DNA of 64,000 bases from Chryseobacterium balustinum (GCF_900168205.1 NZ_FUZE01000001.1:434001-498000); one strand, 5' to 3'. Shown: positions 31,935-41,433, counted from the stretch's first letter. The notes: generated by a model from the sequence alone, not told the origin. Translations and numbers: made by a program.

Positions 31935-32600
31935 TTATTTCTTTCTGTTCATAACCCAATCAGAGCTTGTAAGATTGTAAATCTTCTGAATGTCTTTTAA
32001 GATTTCCTCAAAATCAATTTCAAGATCGATAATTTTACCTGTTCTTAGGTCAAAAACCCAGCCGTGAACAATAGGATACTCTTCTAAGATATATCGTTCC
32101 TGTACACAGGCCATTTTAATTACGTTGATACATTGCTCCTGAACATTAAGTTCTACAAGCCTGTCATAACGTTTACTCTCATCATCGATAGAATCTAGTT
32201 CTGCTTGGTGCAGTCTGTAAACATCACGAATATTTCTCAGCCAAGGATTCAAAAGTCCTAAATCCTGAGGCGTCATCGCTGCTTTTACACCGCCGCAATT
32301 GTAATGTCCGCAAACTATAATGTGTTTTACCTTCAAGTGCTCTACTGCATATTGTATAACAGCTGTGGAGCTCATGTCTAGGGTATTAACAACATTGGCA
32401 ATATTTCTGTGGACAAAAACTTCTCCCGGTTTTGCTCCCATGAGTTCTTCTGCTGTCGCTCTGCTGTCTGAACATCCTATGTAAAGGTATTCAGGATTCT
32501 GAGTTTTTGCTAGATCCTCAAAGAAGTGGGGATTGTCTGCTACTTTAGATTCTACCCATTTTCTGTTGTTCTCAAAAATAACTTCGTACGAATTCTTCAT
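31935..32600 (-). CDS. can: Beta-carbonic anhydrase (copy 2, Can type)
   Basis: A 221-residue cytoplasmic beta-carbonic anhydrase. Zinc ligands are C43 in IGCSDSRAT, H99 and C102 in CGHYNCGGV, with the D45-R47 dyad. FVHRNIANV and NPWLRNIRDVY match the E. coli Can-type subfamily, unlike copy 1. It heads the transcription unit that continues with the 99-residue protein, SulP and carbonic anhydrase 1. Two different enzymes flanking one transporter suggest supply of bicarbonate for carboxylases. Confidence 0.93.
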   Translation of the reverse strand: MKNSYEVIFENNRKWVESKVADNPHFFEDLAKTQNPEYLYIGCSDSRATAEELMGAKPGEVFVHRNIANVVNTLDMSSTAVIQYAVEHLKVKHIIVCGHYNCGGVKAAMTPQDLGLLNPWLRNIRDVYRLHQAELDSIDDESKRYDRLVELNVQEQCINVIKMACVQERYILEEYPIVHGWVFDLRTGKIIDLEIDFEEILKDIQKIYNLTSSDWVMNRKK

Positions 32601-32678
32601 TAATTAAATTTTAAAGATTATAATTATTTATTTCGTTTAAATTATTTTCGAATTCAATAGACTGAATCAATAATTATG

Positions 32679-32686
32679 CAAAAATA
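32679..32686 (-). promoter_or_regulatory. Putative -7 box upstream of carbonic anhydrase 2 (TATTTTTG)
   Basis: Minus-strand TATTTTTG predicts a leader of about 75 nt for the carbonate operon. No -33 element is clear. Confidence 0.35.
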
Positions 32687-32756
32687 TTAATTTTATAGAA
32701 TTATCAATCATTTTTAACAAAGTTTAATATAGATAAAAATATGATAAAATTCAGGT

Positions 32757-33311
32757 TTATACCCTATTGTTAATATATCCTTCGGTAGCATTTTCATTTG
32801 GATAAACCTTTGCAGGATTGCCTGTAACCACCGAATTATCCGGAATATCAAAATTCACATACGCATTCGGAGCGATTAAAACATTGTTACCGATATTTAT
32901 TTTTCCTACAATCACTGCGTTCGGACCAATCCAAACCTCATTGCCAATTACAGGATGACCTTCATTTTTACCTCTGTTTTGCTGTCCGATTGTTACACCT
33001 TGAGCAATATTACAGTTTTTCCCTATTATCGTTTTAGGATTAATTACTAAACTTCCCCAATGTCCTAAATAAAAACCTTCTCCAATCTGAGTTTCAGGAT
33101 AAATCTGAAAACCATATTTGATTTGGAAATGTCTTAAAACAACTTTCCAATAAAGTCCTAAAATAGGGGTCTTACTATACTTTTGAGTTTTTCTTAAAAT
33201 ATAAATAAAATGTAAATTAGGGTTGACACATTTCGTCAAAATTTTAAAAGTAGAAAGCCATTTTCCACTTTCCCGGTAGAAATCTTTTTGTATAGTAGAG
33301 TAGTCTGCCAT
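32757..33311 (-). CDS. CysE-like hexapeptide-repeat acetyltransferase
   Basis: A 184-residue left-handed beta-helix acyltransferase of the serine acetyltransferase type. Hexapeptide repeats run from GSLVINPKTIIGKNCNIAQG through VWIGPNAVIVGK and NNVLIAPNAYVNFD, ending PDNSVVTGNPAKV. The family includes CysE and polysaccharide O-acetyltransferases such as WcaB. It sits at the edge of a polysaccharide locus, so acetylation of the glycan is more likely than cysteine synthesis; this is inference from context. It has its own promoter. Confidence 0.82.
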   Translation of the reverse strand: MADYSTIQKDFYRESGKWLSTFKILTKCVNPNLHFIYILRKTQKYSKTPILGLYWKVVLRHFQIKYGFQIYPETQIGEGFYLGHWGSLVINPKTIIGKNCNIAQGVTIGQQNRGKNEGHPVIGNEVWIGPNAVIVGKINIGNNVLIAPNAYVNFDIPDNSVVTGNPAKVYPNENATEGYINNRV

Positions 33312-33315
33312 AGAA

Positions 33316-33350
33316 CAAATTTAAAAAATCTAAATGGTCTTAAAGGCAAA
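33316..33350 (-). promoter_or_regulatory. Promoter of the CysE-like gene (TTTG - 23 bp - TAAATTTG)
   Basis: Minus-strand TTTG (33350-33347) and TAAATTTG (33323-33316) are 23 bp apart, within the Bacteroidota range. The -7 box ends 4 nt before the ATG at 33311, predicting a leaderless mRNA. Confidence 0.6.
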
Positions 33351-33367
33351 AAAGAACAAAAATTAAT

Positions 33368-34513
33368 CTACAAGTCATCAATAATTGAAATGATTTTCTG
33401 CACTGAGTTTTCAAGATTAAATGGCATCTCATAATCTTTAAGATTCTCTGTGTATTTTTCAAAATCCTGAGATTCTATCAAAGCTTTTTTCATCCCTGAA
33501 TAAATTCCTTCTTCAGAATTTTCAACAATTAAGCCTAATTCACCATCATTCAGCATTTCTCTTACGCCTGAAACTTCTGTAGCAACAATTTTCTTTTTTA
33601 AAGTAATAGCCTCAAACAAAACGGTCGGGAAACCTTCGTATCTTGAACTTAAAATATAAAAATCAGCCTTGTTAAAATACGGATAAGGATTATCTGTAAA
33701 ACCCAGCATTGTTGCAGTTTGATCAAGATTGAACTCGGTTTTAAGGTTTTTGATATTTTCAAAATCATATCCGTCGCCAATAATCAGTATTTTGTGTGTA
33801 AAACCTTCGTCTAAAAGTTTTTTATGCACTCTCAAAAGCCTGTCAAAACCTTTTTGAGGAAATACAGTTCCTACTGAAATAAAAGTAGGAATTGTCTCGT
33901 CAAACTCATAATTGATAACAGGTTTTTCGGCTTTTGTTAAAATTTCTTCAGTATCTAAAGGATTGTAGATTTTAACGATTTTTTGTTTCTCGGTTTCGTT
34001 TTCGGCTAATTCAAGAAAAAGTGTTTCTATTTTTTTGGAAATCACCATGATTTTATCAAAAGCGAAGAATTTTTTAATCTCAGTTTTTGTGTATTCTTTC
34101 ACTTGGGAAAGGTCATTATGAATCCAGACTATTTTTTTTGAAGATTGAAGCGGAGAATTAAGAATTTCATCTCGCATTCCGTGAATCGCTGCAAACTCGA
34201 TATCGTATTTTTTTCCTTTTAATTTTCCGTTATAAAGAAGAGTAGGGAATTTTTTTAACGCAGTCTGATAAATAACTCTTGCTGTCTTTTTCGGAATATC
34301 CTGAATTCTGTTGGTGGTGATCATTTCTCCTTTGTTCAGATAAATGATGTTAATCCAATTGGGAACTTCGCTCAGATATTTCCCGGAATATAAATTTAAA
34401 AGCAAATCAATCTCATATTGATCCTGCGGTAGATTTTTCAGAAAAGTTACCAATACTTTTTCTGCACCACCGTGACGAAGTGAACCAATACGAATGAGGA
34501 TTTTCTTTTTCAT
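33368..34513 (-). CDS. Glycosyltransferase family 4
   Basis: A 381-residue GT-B retaining glycosyltransferase. The N-terminal RIGSLRHGGAEKVL is the acceptor-side glycine loop, and SRYEGFPTVLFEA followed by VSGVREML carries the E-x7-E nucleotide-sugar motif. No signal or membrane segment is present, so it acts at the cytoplasmic face. The start overlaps the stop of the acyltransferase gene (TAATG), which shows translational coupling. It is closely related to the GT4 at 38541. Donor and acceptor are unknown. Confidence 0.87.
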   Translation of the reverse strand: MKKKILIRIGSLRHGGAEKVLVTFLKNLPQDQYEIDLLLNLYSGKYLSEVPNWINIIYLNKGEMITTNRIQDIPKKTARVIYQTALKKFPTLLYNGKLKGKKYDIEFAAIHGMRDEILNSPLQSSKKIVWIHNDLSQVKEYTKTEIKKFFAFDKIMVISKKIETLFLELAENETEKQKIVKIYNPLDTEEILTKAEKPVINYEFDETIPTFISVGTVFPQKGFDRLLRVHKKLLDEGFTHKILIIGDGYDFENIKNLKTEFNLDQTATMLGFTDNPYPYFNKADFYILSSRYEGFPTVLFEAITLKKKIVATEVSGVREMLNDGELGLIVENSEEGIYSGMKKALIESQDFEKYTENLKDYEMPFNLENSVQKIISIIDDL

Positions 34514-35520
34514 TAAAATCTTAAATATTGAATGATTTTTTTCTCGAAGAACTGATGAAGTAAATAACTAAACCCAAAGATTATAGAAAGCATAAAGATA
34601 TAAAACAATAAATTATAAACCGGATTCTCTAAAAAACCGGGTTTTAGATTAAGATATTCCATCAAAAATTTGTGTACAAACGGATGGAATAAGTATAAAG
34701 AAAATGAAATGTTTCCTAAAAAATAAAGAGGTTTAATAACCTTATCTTCTGCATGAAGATCGTAAGCAAATATTATAAAACAGCAAATTCCTATAATTAT
34801 CATCTGGAGATAAAAATTTGGAATCTTAAAAATTTCTAGCTGAATGAGTAAAAGGATAATAAAACCTAATATTCTTAAATATGGATGTACAGCGAAAACT
34901 TTGAAAGAATTTAAAAGAAGACCAATGAGTACCCCAACAAAAAAATAAGAAATAATAGGACTTGCAATAAGTTTCATATAAGAATGGTCAAAACTTAAAT
35001 GATGGAGGGTGATTTGAATAACAAAAAATAAGCATAATGCCCAATATCTATATTTCTTAAAGAAAAAGCATAAGGCAAAAACGAGATAAAAAAACATTTC
35101 AAAATTTAATGTCCATCCCAGGTAGAGAATAGGGAAATTGCCAAAAGGAATAAAAAGTAGAGATTTAATAATTTTTATACAGCTTACATAATTAATAGAG
35201 TAAAGAGGATAAATAAAAAGAAAAAACCAAGCTAATGTAAGAACAGTATAAAGTGGTGAGATTCTTATAATTCTTTTTTTTAGGAAAGAAACGACGTTTT
35301 TAAATGGGTTTTCAATATTTAAATTTTGCGTTGTATAAACCATAATAAATCCACTGATAACAAAAAAAAATTGCACTCCATATTCACCTGATGGAAAAAG
35401 CATCTCCCCAAAATTGCTTGTAATCGTATTATCTAGCCAGCCTTTTGTATGGAAACCGCAAACCATGAATGCGGCAATTCCTCTTAGGTATTGAATATTA
35501 AGTAGTTTTTTGTTATTCAT
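34513..35520 (-). CDS. Acyltransferase family 3 (OafA/YrhL type) membrane protein
   Basis: A 335-residue multi-spanning protein with about ten hydrophobic segments. The N-terminal NIQYLRGIAAFMVCGFHTKG carries the conserved Arg and the His needed for acyl transfer, and GVQFFFVISGFIM is the second family motif. Such proteins O-acetylate surface polysaccharides from cytoplasmic acyl donors. The gene is followed by the GT4 with a TAATG overlap and preceded at 13 bp by a GT2, so it is part of the glycan operon. The DNA is especially AT-rich. Confidence 0.9.
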   Translation of the reverse strand: MNNKKLLNIQYLRGIAAFMVCGFHTKGWLDNTITSNFGEMLFPSGEYGVQFFFVISGFIMVYTTQNLNIENPFKNVVSFLKKRIIRISPLYTVLTLAWFFLFIYPLYSINYVSCIKIIKSLLFIPFGNFPILYLGWTLNFEMFFYLVFALCFFFKKYRYWALCLFFVIQITLHHLSFDHSYMKLIASPIISYFFVGVLIGLLLNSFKVFAVHPYLRILGFIILLLIQLEIFKIPNFYLQMIIIGICCFIIFAYDLHAEDKVIKPLYFLGNISFSLYLFHPFVHKFLMEYLNLKPGFLENPVYNLLFYIFMLSIIFGFSYLLHQFFEKKIIQYLRF

Positions 35521-35533
35521 CGATAGTATGTTT

Positions 35534-36505
35534 TCAGATGGCTTTTCTTAGTTTACTTAATTTGAGTAAAAAAGACTTGTACATTTTTAAGATAAGCAAA
35601 TTCTTGATTTTGATGAAAAAATACAGAATTTTTTGTTTTTTATTGCCATACTTATAGTGAAGTGAGGTAATCGATTTTTCTAAATTGGAAAAGTCTTCTT
35701 TTTGGTTTTTAAGATTTTTGTGGATGTTTTGATCTATTCCGGCTTCTAAAATATCCCAGTCGATAGCGTAGAAGTATTTTAACGTAGAGTCTTTTGTAAT
35801 TTTTGCCCAATTTATGAATTGAGATATTGCATGATGTACTTCAATGTAGTTTTTTACAGGATAATTTCTTTTAGTGCTTAAAGATCCTTCCGTAATTCTG
35901 TAATGGTACTTCGCATCGGGTAAAAATCGAATAAAATCTGAGTGCTTTATGTATTCAAGAAAAAAGATAAGATCTTCACCATAGGTTACATTTTTATCAA
36001 AAAGAATATTGTTTTTCTGAATGACAGATTGATCATAGAACTTGGCCATTGGCCCGCCACAATATAACAAATCATTATCAGTAAAAAGAGGATCTATATC
36101 TGTTTTTATGCTATAGCTTTTGTATTTATAAATGTTTTTTAAAGTGCCGTTTCTATTCAGACTTTGAATAAGCAAAGTATTATTGTTTTCAAAATTGGAT
36201 GTAAAAATCTCTAAGTAATCAGAATCTACCCAATCGTCAGAATCTATAAAGCAAATCATCTGACCGGAAGAAGCTTTAATACCTGTATTTCTAGAATCGC
36301 TTACTCCGGTATTGATTTTATTGATTAAAACAATCCGGGCGTCTGATTTTTTATAGGTTTCCATTATTTCTCTAGAACTGTCGGTTGATCCATCATTAAT
36401 TAAGATTAATTCAAGATTGCTGTAGGTTTGAGATAATATAGAATCGATACATTTCTCTAAATATAAAGCACTATTATAAACAGGAACAATTATTGAAATG
36501 AGCAT
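35534..36505 (-). CDS. Glycosyltransferase family 2
   Basis: A 323-residue GT-A glycosyltransferase. The N-terminus begins IIVPVYNSALYLEKCIDSI and continues with LILINDGSTDSS and FIDSDDW, the DxD-type metal site. The C-terminal 120 residues are basic with hydrophobic helices, as in many inner-membrane-associated GT2 enzymes. It is 1 bp downstream of the GT4 at 36507 in the same direction. Sugar specificity cannot be inferred. Confidence 0.9.
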   Translation of the reverse strand: MLISIIVPVYNSALYLEKCIDSILSQTYSNLELILINDGSTDSSREIMETYKKSDARIVLINKINTGVSDSRNTGIKASSGQMICFIDSDDWVDSDYLEIFTSNFENNNTLLIQSLNRNGTLKNIYKYKSYSIKTDIDPLFTDNDLLYCGGPMAKFYDQSVIQKNNILFDKNVTYGEDLIFFLEYIKHSDFIRFLPDAKYHYRITEGSLSTKRNYPVKNYIEVHHAISQFINWAKITKDSTLKYFYAIDWDILEAGIDQNIHKNLKNQKEDFSNLEKSITSLHYKYGNKKQKILYFFIKIKNLLILKMYKSFLLKLSKLRKAI

Positions 36506-36506
36506 A

Positions 36507-37646
36507 TTAAAAATTTAAAATTGTTTTCCATTCCTTCAAAGCTGTTTCTTTTTTCCATTTTTCCGAATCTTTAAAGCTTGTTTTTATTAAATTGTTGAGT
36601 CTTGTGTTGTTTTCAATTACAGAGGATAATTTTTCAATAAAAAGCGATTGATTATTTAGCGGAATTAAAAAGCCGTTGTTTTGATTAATAATATCTGATG
36701 GGCCATAATTACAATCGTAAGAAATAAGTGCATTACCACAGAACATTGCCTCTAGTAATACCATTCCAAATGCTTCATTTACACTTGTAAATAGGAAGAT
36801 TTTACTTTTTAAGAGTTCGTTTTTGATTTCGTTAATTGGCAAACGACCTGTAAAAGTAACTTTTGATGCTAACCTTTTTTCTTCAACTTGTTTTTTCAAA
36901 TTTTCCATTTCAGGGCCTTCACCAATAATTTTAAGATGAAAGTCATTTAAATTTATTTGTGAAATTATAGTAATGATTGCACTCACATTTTTTTCTTGAT
37001 CCAATCTTCCCACATAAATCAACTGGTTTATTTTACTTTCAAAATCAACATTTTTGATGCTTTCAAATGGTTCACCTATAATATTCGGAATTAAATAGGA
37101 ATTGGGGTTGAGTGTTTTGTAATAATTAAAAGATGCTTTATTAATGCAAACAATTCCAGCTAAGTTTTTATATTTGGGTCTTAATAAATCTCCCCAAATT
37201 TTACCACCCACTTCAAAATTAGAGTGCTCCCAAGCAAATGTTTTAGATGCGATTGTTTTATTTACAGAGATTTGTGCAGATAATTTGTACCAGCATGAAA
37301 TGATAACATCAAATTGAGAGTGATTTTTTTTCAGCCATTGGTTCATCATATCCCATTGCCCAAAATCATAAACATATTTTTTAAGATTGTATCTGTACCT
37401 GAATTTTTTTAAATATTTATCCAATAATGGATTGACCTTGTCAAAACCCCAATGTCTAAAAGAATCAACCGTATGAATTTTAATTTTTGGATTAATTTCA
37501 TAAAAAGTGTGGTCTCCTTCCATCAAAAATAAAATACTTATATCATAATCGTTTTCACAAAGTTCATTTGCAAGATTGATCATAACTCTTGCAACACCAC
37601 CCGGTTTCAAATTTTGATAATAAATAAAAAGTATTTTTTTTTGCAT
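36507..37646 (-). CDS. Glycosyltransferase family 4
   Basis: A 379-residue GT-B enzyme. The N-terminal NLKPGGVARVMINLANEL is a glycine-rich acceptor loop; LIYVGRLDQEKNV starts the C-terminal domain and VNEAFGMVLLEAMFCG carries E-x7-E. It is 1 bp from each neighbour (GT2 at 35534 and GT2 at 37648), indicating a tight operon. Specificity unknown. Confidence 0.9.
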   Translation of the reverse strand: MQKKILFIYYQNLKPGGVARVMINLANELCENDYDISILFLMEGDHTFYEINPKIKIHTVDSFRHWGFDKVNPLLDKYLKKFRYRYNLKKYVYDFGQWDMMNQWLKKNHSQFDVIISCWYKLSAQISVNKTIASKTFAWEHSNFEVGGKIWGDLLRPKYKNLAGIVCINKASFNYYKTLNPNSYLIPNIIGEPFESIKNVDFESKINQLIYVGRLDQEKNVSAIITIISQINLNDFHLKIIGEGPEMENLKKQVEEKRLASKVTFTGRLPINEIKNELLKSKIFLFTSVNEAFGMVLLEAMFCGNALISYDCNYGPSDIINQNNGFLIPLNNQSLFIEKLSSVIENNTRLNNLIKTSFKDSEKWKKETALKEWKTILNF

Positions 37647-37647
37647 T

Positions 37648-38544
37648 CTAAATGAGTTTTGAGAATGGGTAAAGCAGATTTGCCAATACTTTCATTTCAG
37701 TGGATTTCAATTCTGAAGTTATTTTTTTTAAAGATCTGCCGTCAACTTTTGAAAATTTCAGATAACCTCCCAGATTTCTTAGAACCGGCATCGGATTGCT
37801 CCAAATTTTTGAACTGTACGTATTCAGAAATGCTTTGTAATTTTCGGCAAGGCCAAATGCATTTTTCTTATCATAAAACTGATTAGCGAGGGACTGCTCG
37901 TCATCTTTGTCCCGGAAATAAATTCTCGTTACTTCATTAGTGCAGTAATGAAAACCCAGTTTATCAAACTGAAACTGGAAAACTCCTTCAGGAATAAAAC
38001 CTTTTCCTGAGAGATTTTCAAAATTCAGCTTCATCTTTTTATAAATATCTGTTTTTCCCATTCCCCATTTGTCACCTTTGATTTTGTATTTATATCGCAT
38101 ATCAAAAATACTACAAATGAATGGATCTTTAGGAAATCGGTCTCCAACTATATTTCCAAATTGATCTTCACAAAGTGTTGATACAAATACAATATTTTGA
38201 TCGTCGTTAATCTGCTCCCATGTATTGACAAGAATTTCCATAGAATCTTTTGGCAAGGCATCATCAGAATCTAAAGGTGAAAAATATTTGCCTTCTGCAA
38301 GGTCAATTCCACGGAAAAAAGTTAAAAACTTATGTTGATTTTCCTGATGATAATATCGGATTTTGAAATCAGATATTATCTGAAATTCTTCAACGAGTTC
38401 TTTCGTTTTGTCAGTAGAGCCATCATCGATGATGAGCCATTCGAAATCTTTAAAAGTCTGATTCTGTAAAGATTCAAATACCCTCGGTAAAGTATGCGCT
38501 CGGTTATAAGTAGGCGTAAGAATGGTGACTAATGGTTTTTTCAT
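37648..38544 (-). CDS. Glycosyltransferase family 2
   Basis: A 298-residue GT-A enzyme with ILTPTYNRAHTLPRVFESLQ, LIIDDGSTDKT and PLDSDDALP (metal site). It resembles the gene at 50258 along its length, including the MRYKYKIKGD segment, so the two are paralogs in one locus and probably transfer related sugars. It overlaps the GT4 gene at 38541 by 4 bp. Confidence 0.9.
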   Translation of the reverse strand: MKKPLVTILTPTYNRAHTLPRVFESLQNQTFKDFEWLIIDDGSTDKTKELVEEFQIISDFKIRYYHQENQHKFLTFFRGIDLAEGKYFSPLDSDDALPKDSMEILVNTWEQINDDQNIVFVSTLCEDQFGNIVGDRFPKDPFICSIFDMRYKYKIKGDKWGMGKTDIYKKMKLNFENLSGKGFIPEGVFQFQFDKLGFHYCTNEVTRIYFRDKDDEQSLANQFYDKKNAFGLAENYKAFLNTYSSKIWSNPMPVLRNLGGYLKFSKVDGRSLKKITSELKSTEMKVLANLLYPFSKLI

Positions 38545-39695
38545 CCTTTAAGTTGATATTGTTTCTGAAAAACAGAAGTTACCTGATTGTAAATCTTTTC
38601 ATTATCAAATTTCTCCACAGACTTCTCCATATTTCTTTTATATTTCTCTGTCATCTCAGTGTTTATGAGAAATAGTTTCATGCCTTCATAAATAGAGTTT
38701 TCATCTGGTTCTACAAGATAACCATCAAAATTATGCTCAATCATTTCTGGAATTCCGCCTACGTTTGTACTTACAATCGGAATATTTAATCCCATTACTT
38801 CTCCGATGGTTAAAGGATAAGATTCAGACTCTGAAGGTAAAACAAAATAATCAGAATTTTTTATATAAGGATAAGGGTTTATCTGGCTGTCGAGAAGAAG
38901 AAATGTACTTTCCACATTAAGATCTTTTGCCTGCTTTTTTAAATTTTCCATCTCTGCTCCACCACCAATTACGACAATAGAATGTAGAAAACCTTCGTCT
39001 AAAAGCCTCTTGTGTACTTTCATCAAGGTGTGATAGTTTTTACGACTATGCAGTCTTCCCATAGATGAAAATACAGGAGCTGTATCGTAATGAACAGGAA
39101 ATTCTAACGCTTTTACCTTGACTTCATCTATTTTTATAGAATTATAAATGATAGAACTTTTAGGATATTCAATCTGATATAAATCTTTGATAACATCGCG
39201 GGTTTGCTTAGAACCAAAAATCACCCAGTCAAATTTTTTGAGCGCATTAATTCTGCTTAAAACTCTTTTCTGGTCAGGATCGTAGCCTACATCGGTATGA
39301 AACCATGCTATTTTTCTTGATTTTAAAGGGCTTGATAGGATGTTTTCAAATTCTGCATAGGTAGGAGCAATTTCAAGGTCAAAATCCTTTTTAATGATTC
39401 TGCGGTATAGTATTTTAGGATTATTTCGGTAAAAAGAGAGAATTATATTTCTTTTAATAAGCTGTAAGGTTCTAAGAAATTTATTGCTGCTCATATCTTC
39501 TCTTCCTTTTTGCAGAGTGATGAGATCAATGTCTTTAGGAATACTTTTTCGAAGTTCTCCCTGGTCAATCGTCAGAAAAAAAGTAATGTCAAACAAGTCT
39601 CTTGGTAGATTCTCCAACAAATCGAGAAGTACTCTTTCTACTCCTCCCATTTCCATGGAGCGATGACGGAACAGAACTTTTATTTTGTGAGGCAT
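38541..39695 (-). CDS. Glycosyltransferase family 4
   Basis: A 384-residue GT-B enzyme with EMGGVERVLLDLLENLP at the N-terminus, FSSMGRLHSRKNYHTL and the E-x7-E region ESESYPLTIGEVMG. It is a paralog of the GT4 at 33368 (shared WIHNDL/WFHTDV and NPYPYI segments). It is the first gene of the minus-strand run that ends at 32757; the divergent neighbour at 39789 is on the plus strand. No clear -7 box is seen. Confidence 0.88.
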   Translation of the reverse strand: MPHKIKVLFRHRSMEMGGVERVLLDLLENLPRDLFDITFFLTIDQGELRKSIPKDIDLITLQKGREDMSSNKFLRTLQLIKRNIILSFYRNNPKILYRRIIKKDFDLEIAPTYAEFENILSSPLKSRKIAWFHTDVGYDPDQKRVLSRINALKKFDWVIFGSKQTRDVIKDLYQIEYPKSSIIYNSIKIDEVKVKALEFPVHYDTAPVFSSMGRLHSRKNYHTLMKVHKRLLDEGFLHSIVVIGGGAEMENLKKQAKDLNVESTFLLLDSQINPYPYIKNSDYFVLPSESESYPLTIGEVMGLNIPIVSTNVGGIPEMIEHNFDGYLVEPDENSIYEGMKLFLINTEMTEKYKRNMEKSVEKFDNEKIYNQVTSVFQKQYQLKG

Positions 39696-39788
39696 TTGTG
39701 TATTTTAAAAAAAATTAATCCTTAAAGAAACAAATATAAGACTGTTTGTGCAATTCTTTTGTATTTTTACCCCTTAAAACATAACTGT

Positions 39789-40565
39789 ATGAGTAAAGTT
39801 TCAGAAATTACAAGCACATTTGTCGCTTATCTTAAACGCCCAGATCTTTATCCCGAACTAAGACGGAAGATATGGAAAAATATATTCAACCGTTCATCTG
39901 GTTTACGAGGTAAAGAAGAAGCAGAAAAATGGTGCCAAAGCATTGCTGTTTCTGAAAAAGATTTCATAGAAAATATATTGAAAATAAGCTTTGTTCCTTT
40001 TGAGAATATTTTCCCTCAAGAATATCAAAATGCATTAGAAATACAGGAAAAAACACCTGTGAAAATGGGAGGTGCCGGTTCTTTGAGTGTTATTTATTAC
40101 ATCAATGAGTTTGCAAAAGCTCAGAGTTCTATTGAAACAGGAGTTGCTTATGGTTGGTCTTCTTTTGCGGCTTTGGCATCTTTAGTTTCTAGAAATGGCA
40201 CACTTTACAGTTCAGATATGCCTTATATTCTACAAAATCAAAGTGAAGATTTTGTAGGATGTGTAATTCCTGAAAAATACAAAAGCAACTGGGATCTTTA
40301 CGGATTTGCAGATAAAGAATCTCTTCCTAGAATTTTTGAAAAAGCAAAAACTTTTGATGTTGTACATTACGATAGCGATAAAACCTATGACGGAAGAATG
40401 TGGGCTTACAAGATTCTATGGGATAGATTGAGAAATGGAGGCGTTTTTATGAGTGATGATGTGGGAGATAATGCGGCATTTAAAGATTATTGTGAACAAA
40501 ATAACCACAAACCTCATATTATTGAGTTTGACGGTAAGTTTGCCGGAGTTATTATAAAAGAATAA
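39789..40565 (+). CDS. Class I SAM-dependent methyltransferase-like protein
   Basis: A 258-residue protein of the Methyltransf_24/TylF-like type. SIETGVAYGWSSFAALA is motif I, and FDVVHYDSDKTYDGRMW and GGVFMSDDVGDNAAF give the later acidic positions typical of metal-dependent sugar O-methyltransferases. An ATG at 39789 is preferred; the frame can be extended to a TTG at 39759, but those residues are unlike the family. It stands alone on the plus strand among minus-strand genes and converges with the GT2 at 40600. Confidence 0.75.
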   Translation: MSKVSEITSTFVAYLKRPDLYPELRRKIWKNIFNRSSGLRGKEEAEKWCQSIAVSEKDFIENILKISFVPFENIFPQEYQNALEIQEKTPVKMGGAGSLSVIYYINEFAKAQSSIETGVAYGWSSFAALASLVSRNGTLYSSDMPYILQNQSEDFVGCVIPEKYKSNWDLYGFADKESLPRIFEKAKTFDVVHYDSDKTYDGRMWAYKILWDRLRNGGVFMSDDVGDNAAFKDYCEQNNHKPHIIEFDGKFAGVIIKE

Positions 40566-40567
40566 AG

Positions 40568-40596
40568 AAAAACCACAGATGATTCTGTGGTTTTTT
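40568..40596. terminator. Bidirectional terminator between convergent genes
   Basis: AAAAACCACAGA and TCTGTGGTTTTTT form a perfect 12-bp stem with a TGAT loop; A- and T-tracts serve both strands. Confidence 0.88.
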
Positions 40597-40599
40597 AGT

Positions 40600-41418
40600 T
40601 TATAAAAATTTTCGTTGAATTTTTTTGAAAATGCTATTTTGTTTTACTTTCAAAAATCCTGGGAGATTTTCAATGTCGGTTATTTTTTCGCCATATAAAC
40701 TATTAATTTTCCTCCTTTTTGTAGTATCTAAAATAGTTTGATGCCAGTTTTTGTGCAGTTTTTCTTTCTTGGAAGATTCCTGGGAAACTCCTTTTTCATG
40801 TATGCGATAATAGTAAAGCGGCGCTTTTACGAATTTAAAATTACCAATTTCGTAAAGTTTTAAATACAAATCCTGATCGACAGCTGAGGTCAGTTTATCA
40901 TTAATCCCCGAAGTTTTATAATACGCTTCTCTTTTGAATGTGAAAAAATGAGTCGCTTCAAAAAAAACATTAAAAAATAATTTATTACCGTTTTTAATTG
41001 CACGAGAATGTGAAAATAATTTAATAGGGTTTAGTTTTGCATCGCATTCATAGAATTGAGAATACACCACAATATTATTTTCAGTGTAGTTTTCTATAAT
41101 AGTCTGTAGAGCATTTTCTGTTAAAGTATCGTCGGGATCAACAAATCCGCAGATTTCTCCTGAGGCTAAGTCAATACATCTTTTTTTTGTAAGACCTACA
41201 CCGCTGTTTTCTTCATTTTTAAAAACTTTAACTTTTGAATTATCTTTTGTAAGTTCTATTATTTTCTCATAAGAATCATCTGTAGAACAGTCGTCAACAA
41301 GTATAATTTCGTATTCCTGATAGGTTTGTTTTAGAATACTGTCATAGCATTCTGTAAAATAGTTATAATTGTTATAATGTGCGACAAGAATGGAAAATTT
41401 AATCATAGGAGAAGACAA
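40600..41418 (-). CDS. Glycosyltransferase family 2
   Basis: A 272-residue GT-A enzyme with SILVAHYNNYNYFTEC, IILVDDCSTDDS and GFVDPDDTL (DPDD in place of the more common DSDD). The C-terminus is basic. It is 15 bp downstream of the GT4 at 41434 and ends at the bidirectional terminator. Specificity unknown. Confidence 0.88.
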   Translation of the reverse strand: MSSPMIKFSILVAHYNNYNYFTECYDSILKQTYQEYEIILVDDCSTDDSYEKIIELTKDNSKVKVFKNEENSGVGLTKKRCIDLASGEICGFVDPDDTLTENALQTIIENYTENNIVVYSQFYECDAKLNPIKLFSHSRAIKNGNKLFFNVFFEATHFFTFKREAYYKTSGINDKLTSAVDQDLYLKLYEIGNFKFVKAPLYYYRIHEKGVSQESSKKEKLHKNWHQTILDTTKRRKINSLYGEKITDIENLPGFLKVKQNSIFKKIQRKFL

Positions 41419-41433
41419 TAAATGGTTACTAAA

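Noticed and set aside
39759..39788. Upstream TTG start for the methyltransferase at 39789
   Set aside because: Extra residues YFYPLKHNC look like non-coding AT-rich sequence; the ATG at 39789 opens a family-like N-terminus.
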